64,000 nucleotides of DNA from Geobacteraceae bacterium (lineage in GTDB: Bacteria > Desulfobacterota > Desulfuromonadia > Geobacterales > Pseudopelobacteraceae): assembly GCA_025355965.1 (NCBI GenBank), contig JANXYR010000047.1:1-64000 (forward strand), read 5' to 3'. Position numbers and translations under genes: made by a program. The notes beneath the pieces are model-generated. The model worked only from the letters and a program-made list of their open reading frames with translations, had not been told where the DNA came from and did not search any database. Shown piece after piece: positions 41,824-51,504 of this stretch (its first letter is position 1; each line of letters begins with the position of its first letter).

Positions 41824-44091
41824 TTATTTTGGATGCCGAACAACTTCAATGCCATGCTTTTCAAGCAGACGATAAAAAGTCCGACGGGTTAGATTCGCCA
41901 GGCGGGCAGCCTTGGCAACGTTTCCATTCGTTTCTTCTAGATAGCGCGCAATAATATTTTTTTCAGTGCGAACAACCTGCAACTCGCGCTCGGCCTTGAA
42001 TGAAACCCGGCGACGATTGACATCAACGTCAGGGCATGATTCGTAGGTATCGGTAAAAATAGTAGGAAGATTTTCCAACCGGATGATACCATCTTTAGCC
42101 AGAACGGCACAGCGTTCGATAACATTTTGCATTTCGCGGATATTTCCTGGCCAGGGATAGTGTTGCATGGCCTTTACCGCCCGATCTTCAATACCGTTGA
42201 TAGTTTTGTTAAGTTTTTTTCTGGCCTTGTCCAGAAAGTGCCGGGCCAGCTCCGGCACAGATTCAGCACGCTCCCGCAATGGAGGAAGCCCTATGCAGAA
42301 AACGTTAAGGCGATAATATAGGTCCTCTCGAAACCACCCCTCCCGCACACCCAGCTCAAGATCTTTGTTGGTTGCTGCTATCAAACGAACATCCACCCTT
42401 TTGGGCGCGACGCTGCCGACTGGACGCACCTCTCCCAAGTCCAGAATTCGCAGCAGTTCAGCCTGAAGTTTAGGGGTGATGTCACCGATTTCGTCCAGGA
42501 AGATGGTGCCGCCGTTAGCCGCCTCAAACAGTCCCTTTTTGTCGGCAATAGCTCCGGTAAAAGATCCCTTTTTGTGACCAAATAGTTCACTTTCAAGTAG
42601 AGAATCTGTAAGTGTCGTGCAGTTGACCGTCATTAGCGGCTTGTCATTGCGCTGGCTTTGACGGTGGATTGAGCGTGCGGTAAGCTCCTTGCCAGTGCCT
42701 GTTTCTCCGCTGATTAACACCGTTGTCGGTGTCGGAGCCACCTGCCGGATCAGTTCCATTACCTCCAGAATGCCGGGGTCGCTGCCGACAATTGTGTCAT
42801 CACCCGCCTGGCGGTCCAGCTCTCGCTGTACCAGTTCAAATTTTTGCATGAGGTGGCCGCGCTCCTCCTCAATCAATTGCATGTTGTGGGGAAGGCACAT
42901 TTCAATGTCGGCAAGCCCCTGAAACACTGCCACCGCGTGTTCCCTGCAGCTGTTATACCCGCAGGCACGGCAATTGAGTTCATCGCCTTGCGTAAATTTG
43001 TTTGTAGAATGCAGAATCCGCTTGATGTCGTCCTTACCTGGAGTCGGTAACTTGAGGAGTTTGTTTGAGTAAGAACGGGAAAGATCCGGCATGAGCGAAG
43101 TTGAAAGATAGTGAACAGCTGTGTCGTAAGGGGGCTTGGCGCTATTGTGGCATACTATAAGTTTACGTTTGAAAAAATGATTAAGCTCTTTGTCTCGTGC
43201 AGGCCCGTCGACACAGCCTCCATCACAGAAACGGAGATCAACAAAAGCCGGTGAAATGCGACCGGTAGCCAGGTCACGGATGATGCCGATTGTATGCGCC
43301 TCACCTTCGGCACAGATGGTTTCGTTGTCCTGAAAATCGGTCTGAATATCAAAAACCTTTAGTGGACCGCCGGTAAGTGTAAAAAGCCGTCCGGCGCCAG
43401 GATCGACACCGTCGAACGGCATTTCTGCCAGGCCAGCCGGAGAGATGCCTCTGTTTTTTAGAAGTTTGTCAAGCTCCTGATAGGTCAGGACGACGTCTAT
43501 TGCATTGGATGCCTCGCCCTGAATCTCGAATTTTGCCGCAATACAGGTGCTGACATAGACTACCATGGTCTCTTCACCTAGGATGCTCTTGATGAAGCGT
43601 CCCATGGCAATCATTGGTGAGACTACAGGCATAATATTTGGAACTAGTGACGGGTAGTGGCGCTCAATTAAATCAACCACCGCTGAGCAGTGTGAAGAAA
43701 TCAGGGGGCGGTCGGTGGAGTGCAGGGCTGTGCGATAGCTGTCGGCAATCATGCGGGCACCATACGCCCCTTCATGTACTTCGCAGAAACCAAGGCTTTT
43801 TAAGGCGGCAACCAGTTGGCCGGGCTGGAGAGTATTAAAAAAAGCAGGGAACGAGCAGCCGAGCACCGCTACGACCGGAGAACCGGATGCGAGCATCTCC
43901 TGAGTTCTGACCATGCGATCAACAACCACCTTGGCATTCTGTGGACAGCTTAGGCAGTTGCCGCAGCCGATGCAGCGGTCATACATGATCTGTGCAAAGC
44001 CATCGTCAACCTTAATGGCTTTGACAGGACAGCTGCGAACACAGGAATAGCAACGTCGGCAACGCTCTTTATATGTGACAATAGGTTCCAT
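41824..44091 (-). CDS. Sigma-54-dependent activator with [FeFe]-hydrogenase-like sensor domain
   Basis: A 755-residue regulator. Residues 8-55 form a two-cluster ferredoxin (C11, C14, C17, C21; C40, C43, C46, C49). Residues about 70-340 resemble the H-cluster domain: C135 (SSHCSA), C183 (STCIAAKFE) and C289/C293 (FCDGGC) match the four ligands of its [4Fe-4S] centre, but the proton-transfer cysteine is histidine 134 and the lysine binding the two-iron unit is alanine 186. A further Fe-S domain (CRACGYNSC, about 365-400) precedes the AAA+ domain (GETGTGKE, GSFTGA) and a Fis-type helix-turn-helix (NVAKAARLANLTRRTFYRLL). It probably senses redox state or hydrogen and drives sigma-54 promoters. 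Targets are unknown. Confidence 0.93.
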   Translation of the reverse strand: MEPIVTYKERCRRCYSCVRSCPVKAIKVDDGFAQIMYDRCIGCGNCLSCPQNAKVVVDRMVRTQEMLASGSPVVAVLGCSFPAFFNTLQPGQLVAALKSLGFCEVHEGAYGARMIADSYRTALHSTDRPLISSHCSAVVDLIERHYPSLVPNIMPVVSPMIAMGRFIKSILGEETMVVYVSTCIAAKFEIQGEASNAIDVVLTYQELDKLLKNRGISPAGLAEMPFDGVDPGAGRLFTLTGGPLKVFDIQTDFQDNETICAEGEAHTIGIIRDLATGRISPAFVDLRFCDGGCVDGPARDKELNHFFKRKLIVCHNSAKPPYDTAVHYLSTSLMPDLSRSYSNKLLKLPTPGKDDIKRILHSTNKFTQGDELNCRACGYNSCREHAVAVFQGLADIEMCLPHNMQLIEEERGHLMQKFELVQRELDRQAGDDTIVGSDPGILEVMELIRQVAPTPTTVLISGETGTGKELTARSIHRQSQRNDKPLMTVNCTTLTDSLLESELFGHKKGSFTGAIADKKGLFEAANGGTIFLDEIGDITPKLQAELLRILDLGEVRPVGSVAPKRVDVRLIAATNKDLELGVREGWFREDLYYRLNVFCIGLPPLRERAESVPELARHFLDKARKKLNKTINGIEDRAVKAMQHYPWPGNIREMQNVIERCAVLAKDGIIRLENLPTIFTDTYESCPDVDVNRRRVSFKAERELQVVRTEKNIIARYLEETNGNVAKAARLANLTRRTFYRLLEKHGIEVVRHPK

Positions 44092-44275
44092 AATTCTCAG
44101 CTTTTAAAGTATTTGGAACCTTAACTATACACTAAAAAAATATATGTGCAATAAATGTCACACTTTTGTTGCTTGCTTTATTCTTGCTTTCCTAGGAGGG
44201 TGTAAAAGATATTGCGTAAATGGCCACTGTGGGCTAAAAGTCCGAAGTTGGCAGGAGGAGGAATTGACTCACAGC

Positions 44276-45076
44276 ATGTACGATTTCAGCCGATGCAAAC
44301 TGTGCGCAACGAATGGCGCCAGTCGCACATACAAACTTGCAAAGACGACGGTCTACGCTTGCTCTGCGTGCGGTTTTCATTTTATCGACCACCTGGACAG
44401 CCTGCCAGCCGAGTCCCTGGATAATTTCACGCAGGCTCTTGACCAAAAGGCATGGGACTATATAGAAGGGCGGCTTCCTGGCAACGGAAAACAGCTTAAG
44501 GGAAATCTGAGCCTTGTCAAACACCATCTTTCCTTGTCCGGAGCCTACTGCCTGGATATCGGCGCCGGCGCCGGACTTTTTCCTCATCTTCTTGCCGATG
44601 CAGGGGCTTTTGTGCATGGCATAGAACCGCAGGGAATCTTCCGAGAATTCGCCCAAAGTAAATTCGGAATCTATTTAAACAGAGAAACCATCGAGTCTCG
44701 GCACTGGCAACTGGGTTTCACCGATTTTTTTGATGTGGTGACGCTTTGGGATGTCCTTGAACATGTCAACTTCCCCTCCGAAACCCTACAAAACGCTTAT
44801 AACGTCACCAAACCCGGTGGTTGGCTCTTTCTCGACACCCCTCGACGTGACGCGTTTTATTACAGGATAAGCGAATGGGCGTATCGCTTGAGTGGAGGCA
44901 AGAGCTCTCTTTTTCTCGAGTCCCTCTATTCTCCCCTGCCGTTCCGCCACAAGCAAATATTTACCCTACGTCAGTTGGTGCAACTGGTTAAATCAATCGG
45001 CTATTCTGTGATTTGCCTGCGTAATAATGTTCTCCAGCCGCAAAACAAGATGGTACTGGTCTGCCGAAGACCATAA
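44276..45076 (+). CDS. Class I SAM-dependent methyltransferase with zinc-ribbon-like N-terminus
   Basis: A 266-residue protein. ATG 44276 is preceded by AGGAGGAGG 13 bases away; an in-frame TTG at 44264 is possible, and the frame is open from 44144, but that lead looks non-coding. CKLC and CSAC pairs in the first 40 residues suggest a zinc ribbon. The SAM site is YCLDIGAGAGLFPHLLADAG, and DVVTLWDVLEHVNFP is typical of methyltransferase type 11/23 proteins acting on small molecules, lipids or sugars. Gene-neighbour hints are absent: it is divergent from the sigma-54 regulator with a 184-base gap. The substrate is unknown. Confidence 0.8.
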   Translation: MYDFSRCKLCATNGASRTYKLAKTTVYACSACGFHFIDHLDSLPAESLDNFTQALDQKAWDYIEGRLPGNGKQLKGNLSLVKHHLSLSGAYCLDIGAGAGLFPHLLADAGAFVHGIEPQGIFREFAQSKFGIYLNRETIESRHWQLGFTDFFDVVTLWDVLEHVNFPSETLQNAYNVTKPGGWLFLDTPRRDAFYYRISEWAYRLSGGKSSLFLESLYSPLPFRHKQIFTLRQLVQLVKSIGYSVICLRNNVLQPQNKMVLVCRRP

Positions 45077-45152
45077 GTCAACCAGCTCAACGTAACAACC
45101 ATTAACCTTGAAGACAACTTGGCGCGACTAGCCATTTAAGGAGAAATTTAAC

Positions 45153-45929
45153 ATGGGCAAGAAATTTCCTTCATTATTTGTTTCACACGGCGCACCAAGT
45201 TTAATTATTGAGGACTGCCCGACACGCGATTTTCTTCGGCAACTGGGTAAGGATATCGGTCGGCCCAAAGCAATTGTCTGCGTATCTGCCCACTGGACTA
45301 CTGCGGCACCGCGGGTAACCATGCATCCTCAGCCGCCGACTATATACGATTTCTCTGGTTTTCCAGATGAACTTTCTTCTCTCACGTATCCGGCATCAGG
45401 AGATCCAGTACTGGCGAAGCACATTCTCTCACTACTCAACAGTCAGGGGATTGTAGGCGAAAAAGACCTGTCCCGAGGTTTTGACCACGGTGCTTGGGTT
45501 CCTCTTATGCTGATGTACCCGGAAGCGGATATACCAGTGGTCCAACTCTCTCTTCAGCCTAACAAGGGAGCTGAGTATCACTTGGCACTGGGAAAAGCAC
45601 TCCTGCCACTCCGGGATGAGGGGGTACTTCTTCTTGCCAGCGGTTCGGCGACACACAACCTGAGAGACTATTTTGGCAGAAATCTTGATTCAGCACCTCC
45701 TGAATATGTGTGGGAGTTTGCCGAATGGCTTAAGCATGCTGTGACTGAAGGCGCTACTGATGAACTGCTTGACTATGTGAATCGTGGCCCATATGCCATG
45801 AAGAATCACCCGACACCGGAACATTTTCTACCGCTGTTTGTTGGCATGGCAGGAGGGAGAAAGGGGCAGGTTCTCCATGATGCCTATACGTATGGAATTC
45901 TCTCCATGATGGCATTTTCCTGGAATTAA
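45153..45929 (+). CDS. ygiD: DODA-type extradiol aromatic ring-opening dioxygenase (LigB superfamily)
   Basis: A 258-residue class III extradiol dioxygenase-like protein. It begins FPSLFVSHGAPSLIIED, has VCVSAHWTT, the active-site loop SRGFDHGAWVPLMLMYPEA and ASGSATHNL, with histidines at the expected metal-binding and catalytic places. E. coli YgiD acts as 4,5-DOPA dioxygenase in vitro; the natural substrate is uncertain. A ribosome site AAGGAG precedes ATG 45153. An oxygen-using enzyme is noteworthy next to anaerobic-type genes, and the real activity may differ. Confidence 0.88.
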   Translation: MGKKFPSLFVSHGAPSLIIEDCPTRDFLRQLGKDIGRPKAIVCVSAHWTTAAPRVTMHPQPPTIYDFSGFPDELSSLTYPASGDPVLAKHILSLLNSQGIVGEKDLSRGFDHGAWVPLMLMYPEADIPVVQLSLQPNKGAEYHLALGKALLPLRDEGVLLLASGSATHNLRDYFGRNLDSAPPEYVWEFAEWLKHAVTEGATDELLDYVNRGPYAMKNHPTPEHFLPLFVGMAGGRKGQVLHDAYTYGILSMMAFSWN

Positions 45930-46084
45930 CCGAGAAACAGAATAAAGTTTCTTCATCAGCGTCAGGCATCTCAATAATTTCTTGGTACAGAACTTCTTAA
46001 TACAACTCGACACTGGACTTTAAAAAGAGAGATAGTCTGATATCCTTTTGTATAAACATCACCCATTTGTAAAAGGAGAACATC

Positions 46085-46693
46085 ATGAAAGTTTTGATTG
46101 TGTACTACAGTATGTATGGCCATATTTACAAAATGGCGGAAGCGGTTGCGGAAGGAGTACGTCAGATCCCCGGTTGCGAAGCCATCATCAAGCGGGTTCC
46201 TGAGACGCTGTCACCTGAAATTCTCGGAATGATGGGAGCAGTTGATGCCCAGAAGAGTATGGAAAACATTCCGGTTGTTACGGTTGATGACTTGACCGAT
46301 GCGGATGCCATTATTTTCGGGACACCAACCCGTTTTGGAAACATGTGTGGTCAGATGCGTCAGTTTCTGGACTCAACCGGTGGACTCTGGATGAAAGGTT
46401 CACTGATAGGCAAGGTTGGCAGCGTGTTTGCAAGCTCCGCCACCCAGCATGGTGGGCAGGAATCAACCATTCTGAACTTTCACACCTCACTGCTACACCA
46501 CGGCATGGTTGTCGTCGGCTTGCCATATTCTTTTGCCGGACAAATGGGGGTTACGGAAATTACCGGGGGATCACCCTATGGTGCAACAACAATCACAGGT
46601 GGCCAGGGTGAACGGATGCCAAGCGACAATGAGCTGGCAGGAGCACGTTTTCAGGGTTCTCATGTTGCTGGAATTGCAAAAAAACTTACCTGA
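46085..46693 (+). CDS. wrbA: NAD(P)H:quinone oxidoreductase WrbA
   Basis: A 202-residue flavodoxin-like protein that reduces quinones by two electrons with FMN, a protection against oxidative stress. [20 protein letters not shown] binds the FMN phosphate; [18 protein letters not shown] and [10 protein letters not shown] are WrbA signatures. Full length for the family. AAAAGGAG lies 6-8 bases upstream of ATG 46085. It stands alone, convergent with the GGDEF/EAL gene. Confidence 0.95.
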   Translation: MKVLIVYYSMYGHIYKMAEAVAEGVRQIPGCEAIIKRVPETLSPEILGMMGAVDAQKSMENIPVVTVDDLTDADAIIFGTPTRFGNMCGQMRQFLDSTGGLWMKGSLIGKVGSVFASSATQHGGQESTILNFHTSLLHHGMVVVGLPYSFAGQMGVTEITGGSPYGATTITGGQGERMPSDNELAGARFQGSHVAGIAKKLT

Positions 46694-46706
46694 TTTGAAG
46701 TTTTGC

Positions 46707-46750
46707 GACCTTCCCTCTGCAAACTGGACCACTTATGCATGGGGAAGGTC
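46707..46750. terminator. Inverted repeat between convergent wrbA and GGDEF/EAL genes
   Basis: GACCTTCCC (46707-46715) pairs exactly with GGGAAGGTC (46742-46750) around a 26-base loop. It overlaps the last codons of the minus-strand gene. There is no T run, so a terminator role is uncertain. Confidence 0.35.
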
Positions 46751-48739
46751 AGTTGCAACATCACTATAATGATACAAACAGAAGTCCTCGCCATTGTTAG
46801 TGCGGATTAATAATTCTTCCAAGGCTTCAGGCCGTAGAGGATGGCTAAAATAATACCCCTGCAACTCATTACAGGACCGTTTTAGCAGAAATAAAACCTG
46901 ATCCTGACTCTCTACTCCTTCAGCAATCACAGACAGCCCCAAGCTGTGTGACAACGCAATTATTGCTTCAACGATGGCACCAGAATTACCTGACTTTTCG
47001 TTAATCTCCAGAACAAAGGATTTATCAATCTTCAAACGATCAATCGGAAAATGCCTCAGATAGCTAAGTGAACTATAGCCGGTGCCAAAATCATCAATTG
47101 CCAGATTGATACCTAAATTTTTCAAAATTTGCAATTTTGAGCGGGTAGTTATGATATTTTCAATCAACATGCTTTCAGTTAGCTCAAGCTCAAGAAGATG
47201 AGGGGGTAAGCCGCTTCGCTGAAGCGATGCATTGATAGTTTCTATCAGATTGGGATCACGGAACTGTTTGGCAGACAGATTGACTGCCACTCGCACCGCT
47301 GGCAGCCCTTTGTTAATCCAACTTACAACCTGCTGACAGGCTGTATCCAAAACCCAAGCTCCAATTGTGGTAATCAAGCCTGTATCTTCTGCCATCGGTA
47401 TAAAGTGATCAGGAGGGATCATGCCCAGAGTTGGATGATTCCAGCGTAACAAAGCCTCAACTCCGACCAGTCCGCCACTAAGAAAACTGATCTGCGGCTG
47501 ATAGACTAGAAACAGCTCTCCCCGATCCAGAGCATGGCGCAGGTTACTACTCATTATTAAAACATCAAGGGCAGAGGCGTTCATTTCAGAACAATAGAAT
47601 TGAAAATTATTTCGTCCCTGTTCTTTGGCATGGTACATGGCGGTATCGGCGTTTTTAAAGAGGGTATCAACGTTATCACCGTCAAACGGATACAGCGATA
47701 TACCAATACTGCCTCCAGTAAAGACCTCCCTGTTGTCCAGATGTACAGGTTTTGCCAAAGCGTCAAGCACCTTGGCTGCAACATCAATAATCTTTTCGCG
47801 ATCATTGATGCCGTCCAGCAAAACAACAAACTCATCACCACCCAACCGGGCAACAGTGTCGCAATTTCTCAGGCAACCGGTAAGTCGTTCAGCAATAATC
47901 TGCAACATCAGATCACCACTGCTATGGCCCAGGGTATCATTCACTTCCTTAAATCTATCCAGATCAATAAACAACAGCGCAACCAGCTCCTTACGCCGTC
48001 CGGCCCGACTCAGCATCTGATCGAGACGATCTTTAAGCAATATCCGGTTGGGCAGTCCGGTTAAAACATCAAAATAAGCCAGACGTTCAATCTCCTGAGC
48101 GGCCTGCTCCCTTTCAGTGATATCGGTGTAGAGCAGTACCATCCGGGTTATATTACCATCTACCCCTTTCAGTGGCGTTCCAATTACATGATAATGACGC
48201 CCTTCATGGGTAAAATCAGGCTGTTCCACCTGTCTGCGAGTAGCCAGGATCTGCTCAAGGATACAATCCTCACGCAGATGACCGCAGATGAGTTCCCTCA
48301 GATTTTTGCCGATCGGGTCTGGGTGGTCTAAAAAGAAAAGCGACTGACTATGGTTATTGAAAGCTACCAGCTCCATCTTGTCATTCACCACAACGATACC
48401 GGCACCGGCGGAATCGAAGATTGCCTGGATCTCATCTCTGGTGGATGCAAGTGTGTTATTAGTATTTTGAAGATGCTCCATTACCTGCTCAAAAGATTCA
48501 GTCACAATACCGATTGGATCCAGAGATATAAGAGTATCATCATCCAGCTCTTCTGGCCTGAGCGGTAAGGTGCCCATCACTTGCAACAGGTGATCTGTTT
48601 TTTCTCGTATATACTTGCTGAACAACTCATTACGAGCCACCAGTTCATCTCGCTCACACATCAAGTTTGCAAGAGTAGTCTGTAGCTCATCCAGTTGTTC
48701 AGATACAGTCGCTGTGGCTTGGAGTCTGTTGTTTTTCAT
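46733..48739 (-). CDS. PAS-GGDEF-EAL cyclic-di-GMP enzyme
   Basis: A 668-residue cytoplasmic protein with a coiled-coil N-terminus (about 1-100), a PAS domain (about 105-215; IQAIFDSAGAGIVVVNDKME), a GGDEF domain with intact RLGGDEFVVLL and an RxxD inhibitory site (RNCD), and an EAL domain with EALLRW, ELTESMLIENI, IDDFGTGYSSLSYLRHF and IAEGVES. Both catalytic sites look complete, so it could make and break cyclic-di-GMP, with PAS choosing between them. Its ATG overlaps the stop of the TusA-like gene (ATGA), the third gene of a coupled yedE-tusA-GGDEF/EAL operon. Confidence 0.95.
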   Translation of the reverse strand: MKNNRLQATATVSEQLDELQTTLANLMCERDELVARNELFSKYIREKTDHLLQVMGTLPLRPEELDDDTLISLDPIGIVTESFEQVMEHLQNTNNTLASTRDEIQAIFDSAGAGIVVVNDKMELVAFNNHSQSLFFLDHPDPIGKNLRELICGHLREDCILEQILATRRQVEQPDFTHEGRHYHVIGTPLKGVDGNITRMVLLYTDITEREQAAQEIERLAYFDVLTGLPNRILLKDRLDQMLSRAGRRKELVALLFIDLDRFKEVNDTLGHSSGDLMLQIIAERLTGCLRNCDTVARLGGDEFVVLLDGINDREKIIDVAAKVLDALAKPVHLDNREVFTGGSIGISLYPFDGDNVDTLFKNADTAMYHAKEQGRNNFQFYCSEMNASALDVLIMSSNLRHALDRGELFLVYQPQISFLSGGLVGVEALLRWNHPTLGMIPPDHFIPMAEDTGLITTIGAWVLDTACQQVVSWINKGLPAVRVAVNLSAKQFRDPNLIETINASLQRSGLPPHLLELELTESMLIENIITTRSKLQILKNLGINLAIDDFGTGYSSLSYLRHFPIDRLKIDKSFVLEINEKSGNSGAIVEAIIALSHSLGLSVIAEGVESQDQVLFLLKRSCNELQGYYFSHPLRPEALEELLIRTNNGEDFCLYHYSDVATDLPHA

Positions 48740-48987
48740 GGAATCCGGCTTATTGTTATACGATAATAATCATGCTCTTTTTTTACATCTACCTGGTAGC
48801 CCATACTGCCAACTGATTCAGAAATATTGGTCACAGAGCTACGATTATCAGAAAGCATTGTCAGGCATATTTTACCCCCCTTGAGATCTGCCTTACGGAT
48901 ATTGACCTCCCGTAACGCAGTCAGCAGGGTCGAGGGGCATATCTGGCCACGAATATCAACTTCCTCGATACTAATTTGGCTCGACAT
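48736..48987 (-). CDS. TusA/YedF-like sulfur carrier protein
   Basis: An 83-residue SirA/TusA-fold protein. ATG 48987 has AAAGGAG 6 bases upstream; a start at 49011 overlapping the yedE stop would add eight residues. The active-site cysteine is in VDIRGQICPSTLLTAL; the usual CPxP is CPST here, lacking the second proline. The paired YedE transporter suggests handling of thiosulfate-derived sulfur or of selenium, as proposed for YedE-YedF pairs. Its stop overlaps the start of the GGDEF/EAL gene. Confidence 0.88.
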   Translation of the reverse strand: MSSQISIEEVDIRGQICPSTLLTALREVNIRKADLKGGKICLTMLSDNRSSVTNISESVGSMGYQVDVKKEHDYYRITISRIP

Positions 48988-49007
48988 GACAGACTCCTTT
49001 TCATTCT

Positions 49008-50138
49008 TCATCGTGGCAACACCAACCTGGACAGCAATATCCCACCCAACCAGGCACCCGGCAGCAGACCAGCTAAAAACAGAATACTCTGCATTGCAAG
49101 AATCGGCAACCCACCCATCAGATGCCAGATATTACAGGCAGGAGCCATTCGGGAGGCCAGTCCCATAATAATTCCTCCTAACAGTGCCGAGATAACCTGA
49201 CGCATGGGTAGACTAAACTGTATCCGCCACTCACCCAGTCTCCAGGCAGAAAATGCCGCACCCAAAATAATTCCGGCTATAAGCGGAAACTGTATCAGGG
49301 CAATTCCATCAAGAGATGCCCCCGGCCCTCCCCGCAAAAGACCGCCACCCACTGGAGGTATATATTGGAGAGGATAAAGACCAAAAAATACTACCTGATT
49401 GTAATGTTCAGGCACCAGTGACTGTTCCAGCAATGCGCCCATCTTTGAGTAAGCGGTTGTAATACCGAGAGGCATGCCCACTAACAACACAGAGAAAAAA
49501 CCAATAACTGCCAGCAGAATAGCCGCTTTCCAAGGCTGAAGATAACCATCAACAACAACGGGCTTCATCATCTGGCCCCGCCTGAACCAACGCACTACCA
49601 GCACACTAAATACTAAAAGTAACGGTCCGCTAACCAACCAGGAAGGCAAAGCCAACAACTGAGGAACTGTCACTGCTTTGGTCGGAAGTGCCACAGTGCG
49701 TGAAAAGAGTGACCAGTACGGGTGGATCTCTGCATAAAGACCGCTACCTGCCACCAAGCCAAAAAAAGCCAGCAAACTGGGAAACCGGCCTGCACCCATC
49801 TTGTAAAGGGTGCCAACCACACATCCCCCCGCTAAGACCATACCGATACCAAACAACATCCCACCCAAAAAATTGGCCAAGGACGGTGTACCAAATAATG
49901 GGAATGGGTATTTTACCGACCCTGTCAGGCGAGCAACTTCAAACAGTGGGATGGAAACAAGAATCAGCAGCAGCAGGGTCTTGAGCATGAAGGTAGAACG
50001 GAACAGAAACAGATCGCGGAACATCCCGGCAACACAGTAGTCAGAACGGTGCATTACCCAGCCAGCAGCAAACCCAATCAGCAGACAGCCGGTTAGCATG
50101 TAAAGATGTATAAAGGACACAGTAAATCCCCAAGCCAA
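49008..50138 (-). CDS. yedE: YedE/YeeE-family membrane transporter
   Basis: A 376-residue membrane protein with about nine or ten hydrophobic segments. The family motif appears twice: GMVLAGGCVVGTLYKMGAG in the first half, and SRMAPACNIWHLMGGLPI in the second, each with the conserved cysteine. YeeE of this family takes up thiosulfate; YedE paired with a TusA-like protein has been linked to selenium use. It is first in the coupled operon. Substrate choice cannot be made from sequence alone. Confidence 0.88.
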   Translation of the reverse strand: MAWGFTVSFIHLYMLTGCLLIGFAAGWVMHRSDYCVAGMFRDLFLFRSTFMLKTLLLLILVSIPLFEVARLTGSVKYPFPLFGTPSLANFLGGMLFGIGMVLAGGCVVGTLYKMGAGRFPSLLAFFGLVAGSGLYAEIHPYWSLFSRTVALPTKAVTVPQLLALPSWLVSGPLLLVFSVLVVRWFRRGQMMKPVVVDGYLQPWKAAILLAVIGFFSVLLVGMPLGITTAYSKMGALLEQSLVPEHYNQVVFFGLYPLQYIPPVGGGLLRGGPGASLDGIALIQFPLIAGIILGAAFSAWRLGEWRIQFSLPMRQVISALLGGIIMGLASRMAPACNIWHLMGGLPILAMQSILFLAGLLPGAWLGGILLSRLVLPR

Positions 50139-50222
50139 GACTACAGTAAAAATTACAATAACTTTTTAGTACATATCCGCTGCAACAAACAACAAAAATA
50201 AGCAGTTGCAACCAGTAATACG

Positions 50223-51383
50223 CTATTCAGCTGGAAATTTAGCTTTATTTGTAAATAAACCATTAGCGATAATAACCTGTTTGCTTCCATCAGCCATAAT
50301 TGCGGTCAGAGTCGGCTGATAGAATACGTAATCCTCATGGAAGGGAGCGCTGACAGTGCCTCCGAAGCCGGTGTTGTCGCCCAGGGCAATGTGGATAGTG
50401 CCGAGAATCTTCTCCGCTTCCAGCACGTTGTCGGGGCGACTTGCCTTATCATTAGTGCCGATGCCCAGTTCGGCGATGTTACGGCAGTTGATGTCTTCGG
50501 CAAATTTGGCCTCCAATCTGGCACGGTGGGGGTCATTGCCATCAATCCGCACAACAACTCCATTTTCAACGATGAGACGCAGTGGCTCATTCAACTTACG
50601 GGTCGGGCCCCATTCGATCACCATCACTCCATGACACTTACCCTCTAGCGGCGCCAAATATGCCTCTCCTGCCGGCAGATTGCCAAAACTGCCCGGTGCT
50701 GTTAGCAGTCCGTCGTCACCTTTCGCGTACCTCCCCTGTTTACATATATTCATGTCTGTGCCGTTAGGGGTGGTAACATGGATCCATTCGGCTTTATTGA
50801 CCGATTCAACAAGGCGCGCAGTACGTGAGGCCAAAGCACTCCAATCCACGGTCATTGAAGTGTGGAACATATCCGGATCGAAATGCGGCAAACTGGCAAA
50901 TCGGCATCCGGCAGCGCAGGCCAGTGCCCGATAGCGTGTGTGACTGGTGGAATTGTTGGAGAGGGCGATTATAACCTCGGCAACATCTTTGCGGTGTGCC
51001 ATGACAATTTCACTGGCTCGGGCGATCTCGTCTGGCGAGGCGCTCTTGGCGAGTAGTTTTGTCAGCAGTCCCTCAGATTCCAATGTTGCCAGAACGCTGG
51101 AACCAAAGGTAGCAAGCCATAGTTCAACAGGCGGTTCGGTTCCAGAGGCGGTCGTGGCAGGGAATTCAACAAAAGTGCCACTGCCGTATTCACCCTCAGC
51201 GAATACGGCCGCCGACCGTGCCGTAGCGTTTAGCCGCATCCGCCTGTCTAGGTCGGAGGCCGAAGGGGTCTCGTCAGGGCGAATTATGTCGCTGAATACT
51301 AATATGCGTTCCCCTTTTTTTGCGCCCATATTGATTTCAAAAAGGGAACGAAATGCTTCATCAAGGTTTCGGTGGTCTGGCAT
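50223..51383 (-). CDS. M29-like metallo-aminopeptidase
   Basis: A 386-residue protein resembling leucyl aminopeptidases of the thermophilic M29 group. The metal-binding parts are visible in NIAELGIGTN, AEKILGTIHIALGDN and SAPFHEDYVFYQP. It would remove N-terminal residues from peptides in the cytoplasm with two metal ions. There is no signal peptide. It is divergent from sfrB with a 240-base gap, and 84 bases upstream of yedE on the same strand. Confidence 0.85.
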   Translation of the reverse strand: MPDHRNLDEAFRSLFEINMGAKKGERILVFSDIIRPDETPSASDLDRRMRLNATARSAAVFAEGEYGSGTFVEFPATTASGTEPPVELWLATFGSSVLATLESEGLLTKLLAKSASPDEIARASEIVMAHRKDVAEVIIALSNNSTSHTRYRALACAAGCRFASLPHFDPDMFHTSMTVDWSALASRTARLVESVNKAEWIHVTTPNGTDMNICKQGRYAKGDDGLLTAPGSFGNLPAGEAYLAPLEGKCHGVMVIEWGPTRKLNEPLRLIVENGVVVRIDGNDPHRARLEAKFAEDINCRNIAELGIGTNDKASRPDNVLEAEKILGTIHIALGDNTGFGGTVSAPFHEDYVFYQPTLTAIMADGSKQVIIANGLFTNKAKFPAE

Positions 51384-51504
51384 AAAATTTATTTCTCCTG
51401 AATCAAATGAGGATTAAAAGCGTCATGCACATACGCATATAGCATATCACGGTTAAAAGGTAAAACCGCTTGAGAATACTGTTGTCTATTCATCAGTTTT
51501 TTCC

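Noticed and set aside
44144-44275. N-terminal extension of the methyltransferase with CNKC and a lipobox-like segment
   Set aside because: No ribosome site at 44144, whereas AGGAGGAGG lies before ATG 44276, where the zinc-ribbon region starts. The extension reads like translated intergenic DNA.
44092-44275. Possible riboswitch or sigma-54 promoter between the activator and the methyltransferase gene
   Set aside because: No -24/-12 pattern and no riboswitch consensus could be recognised.
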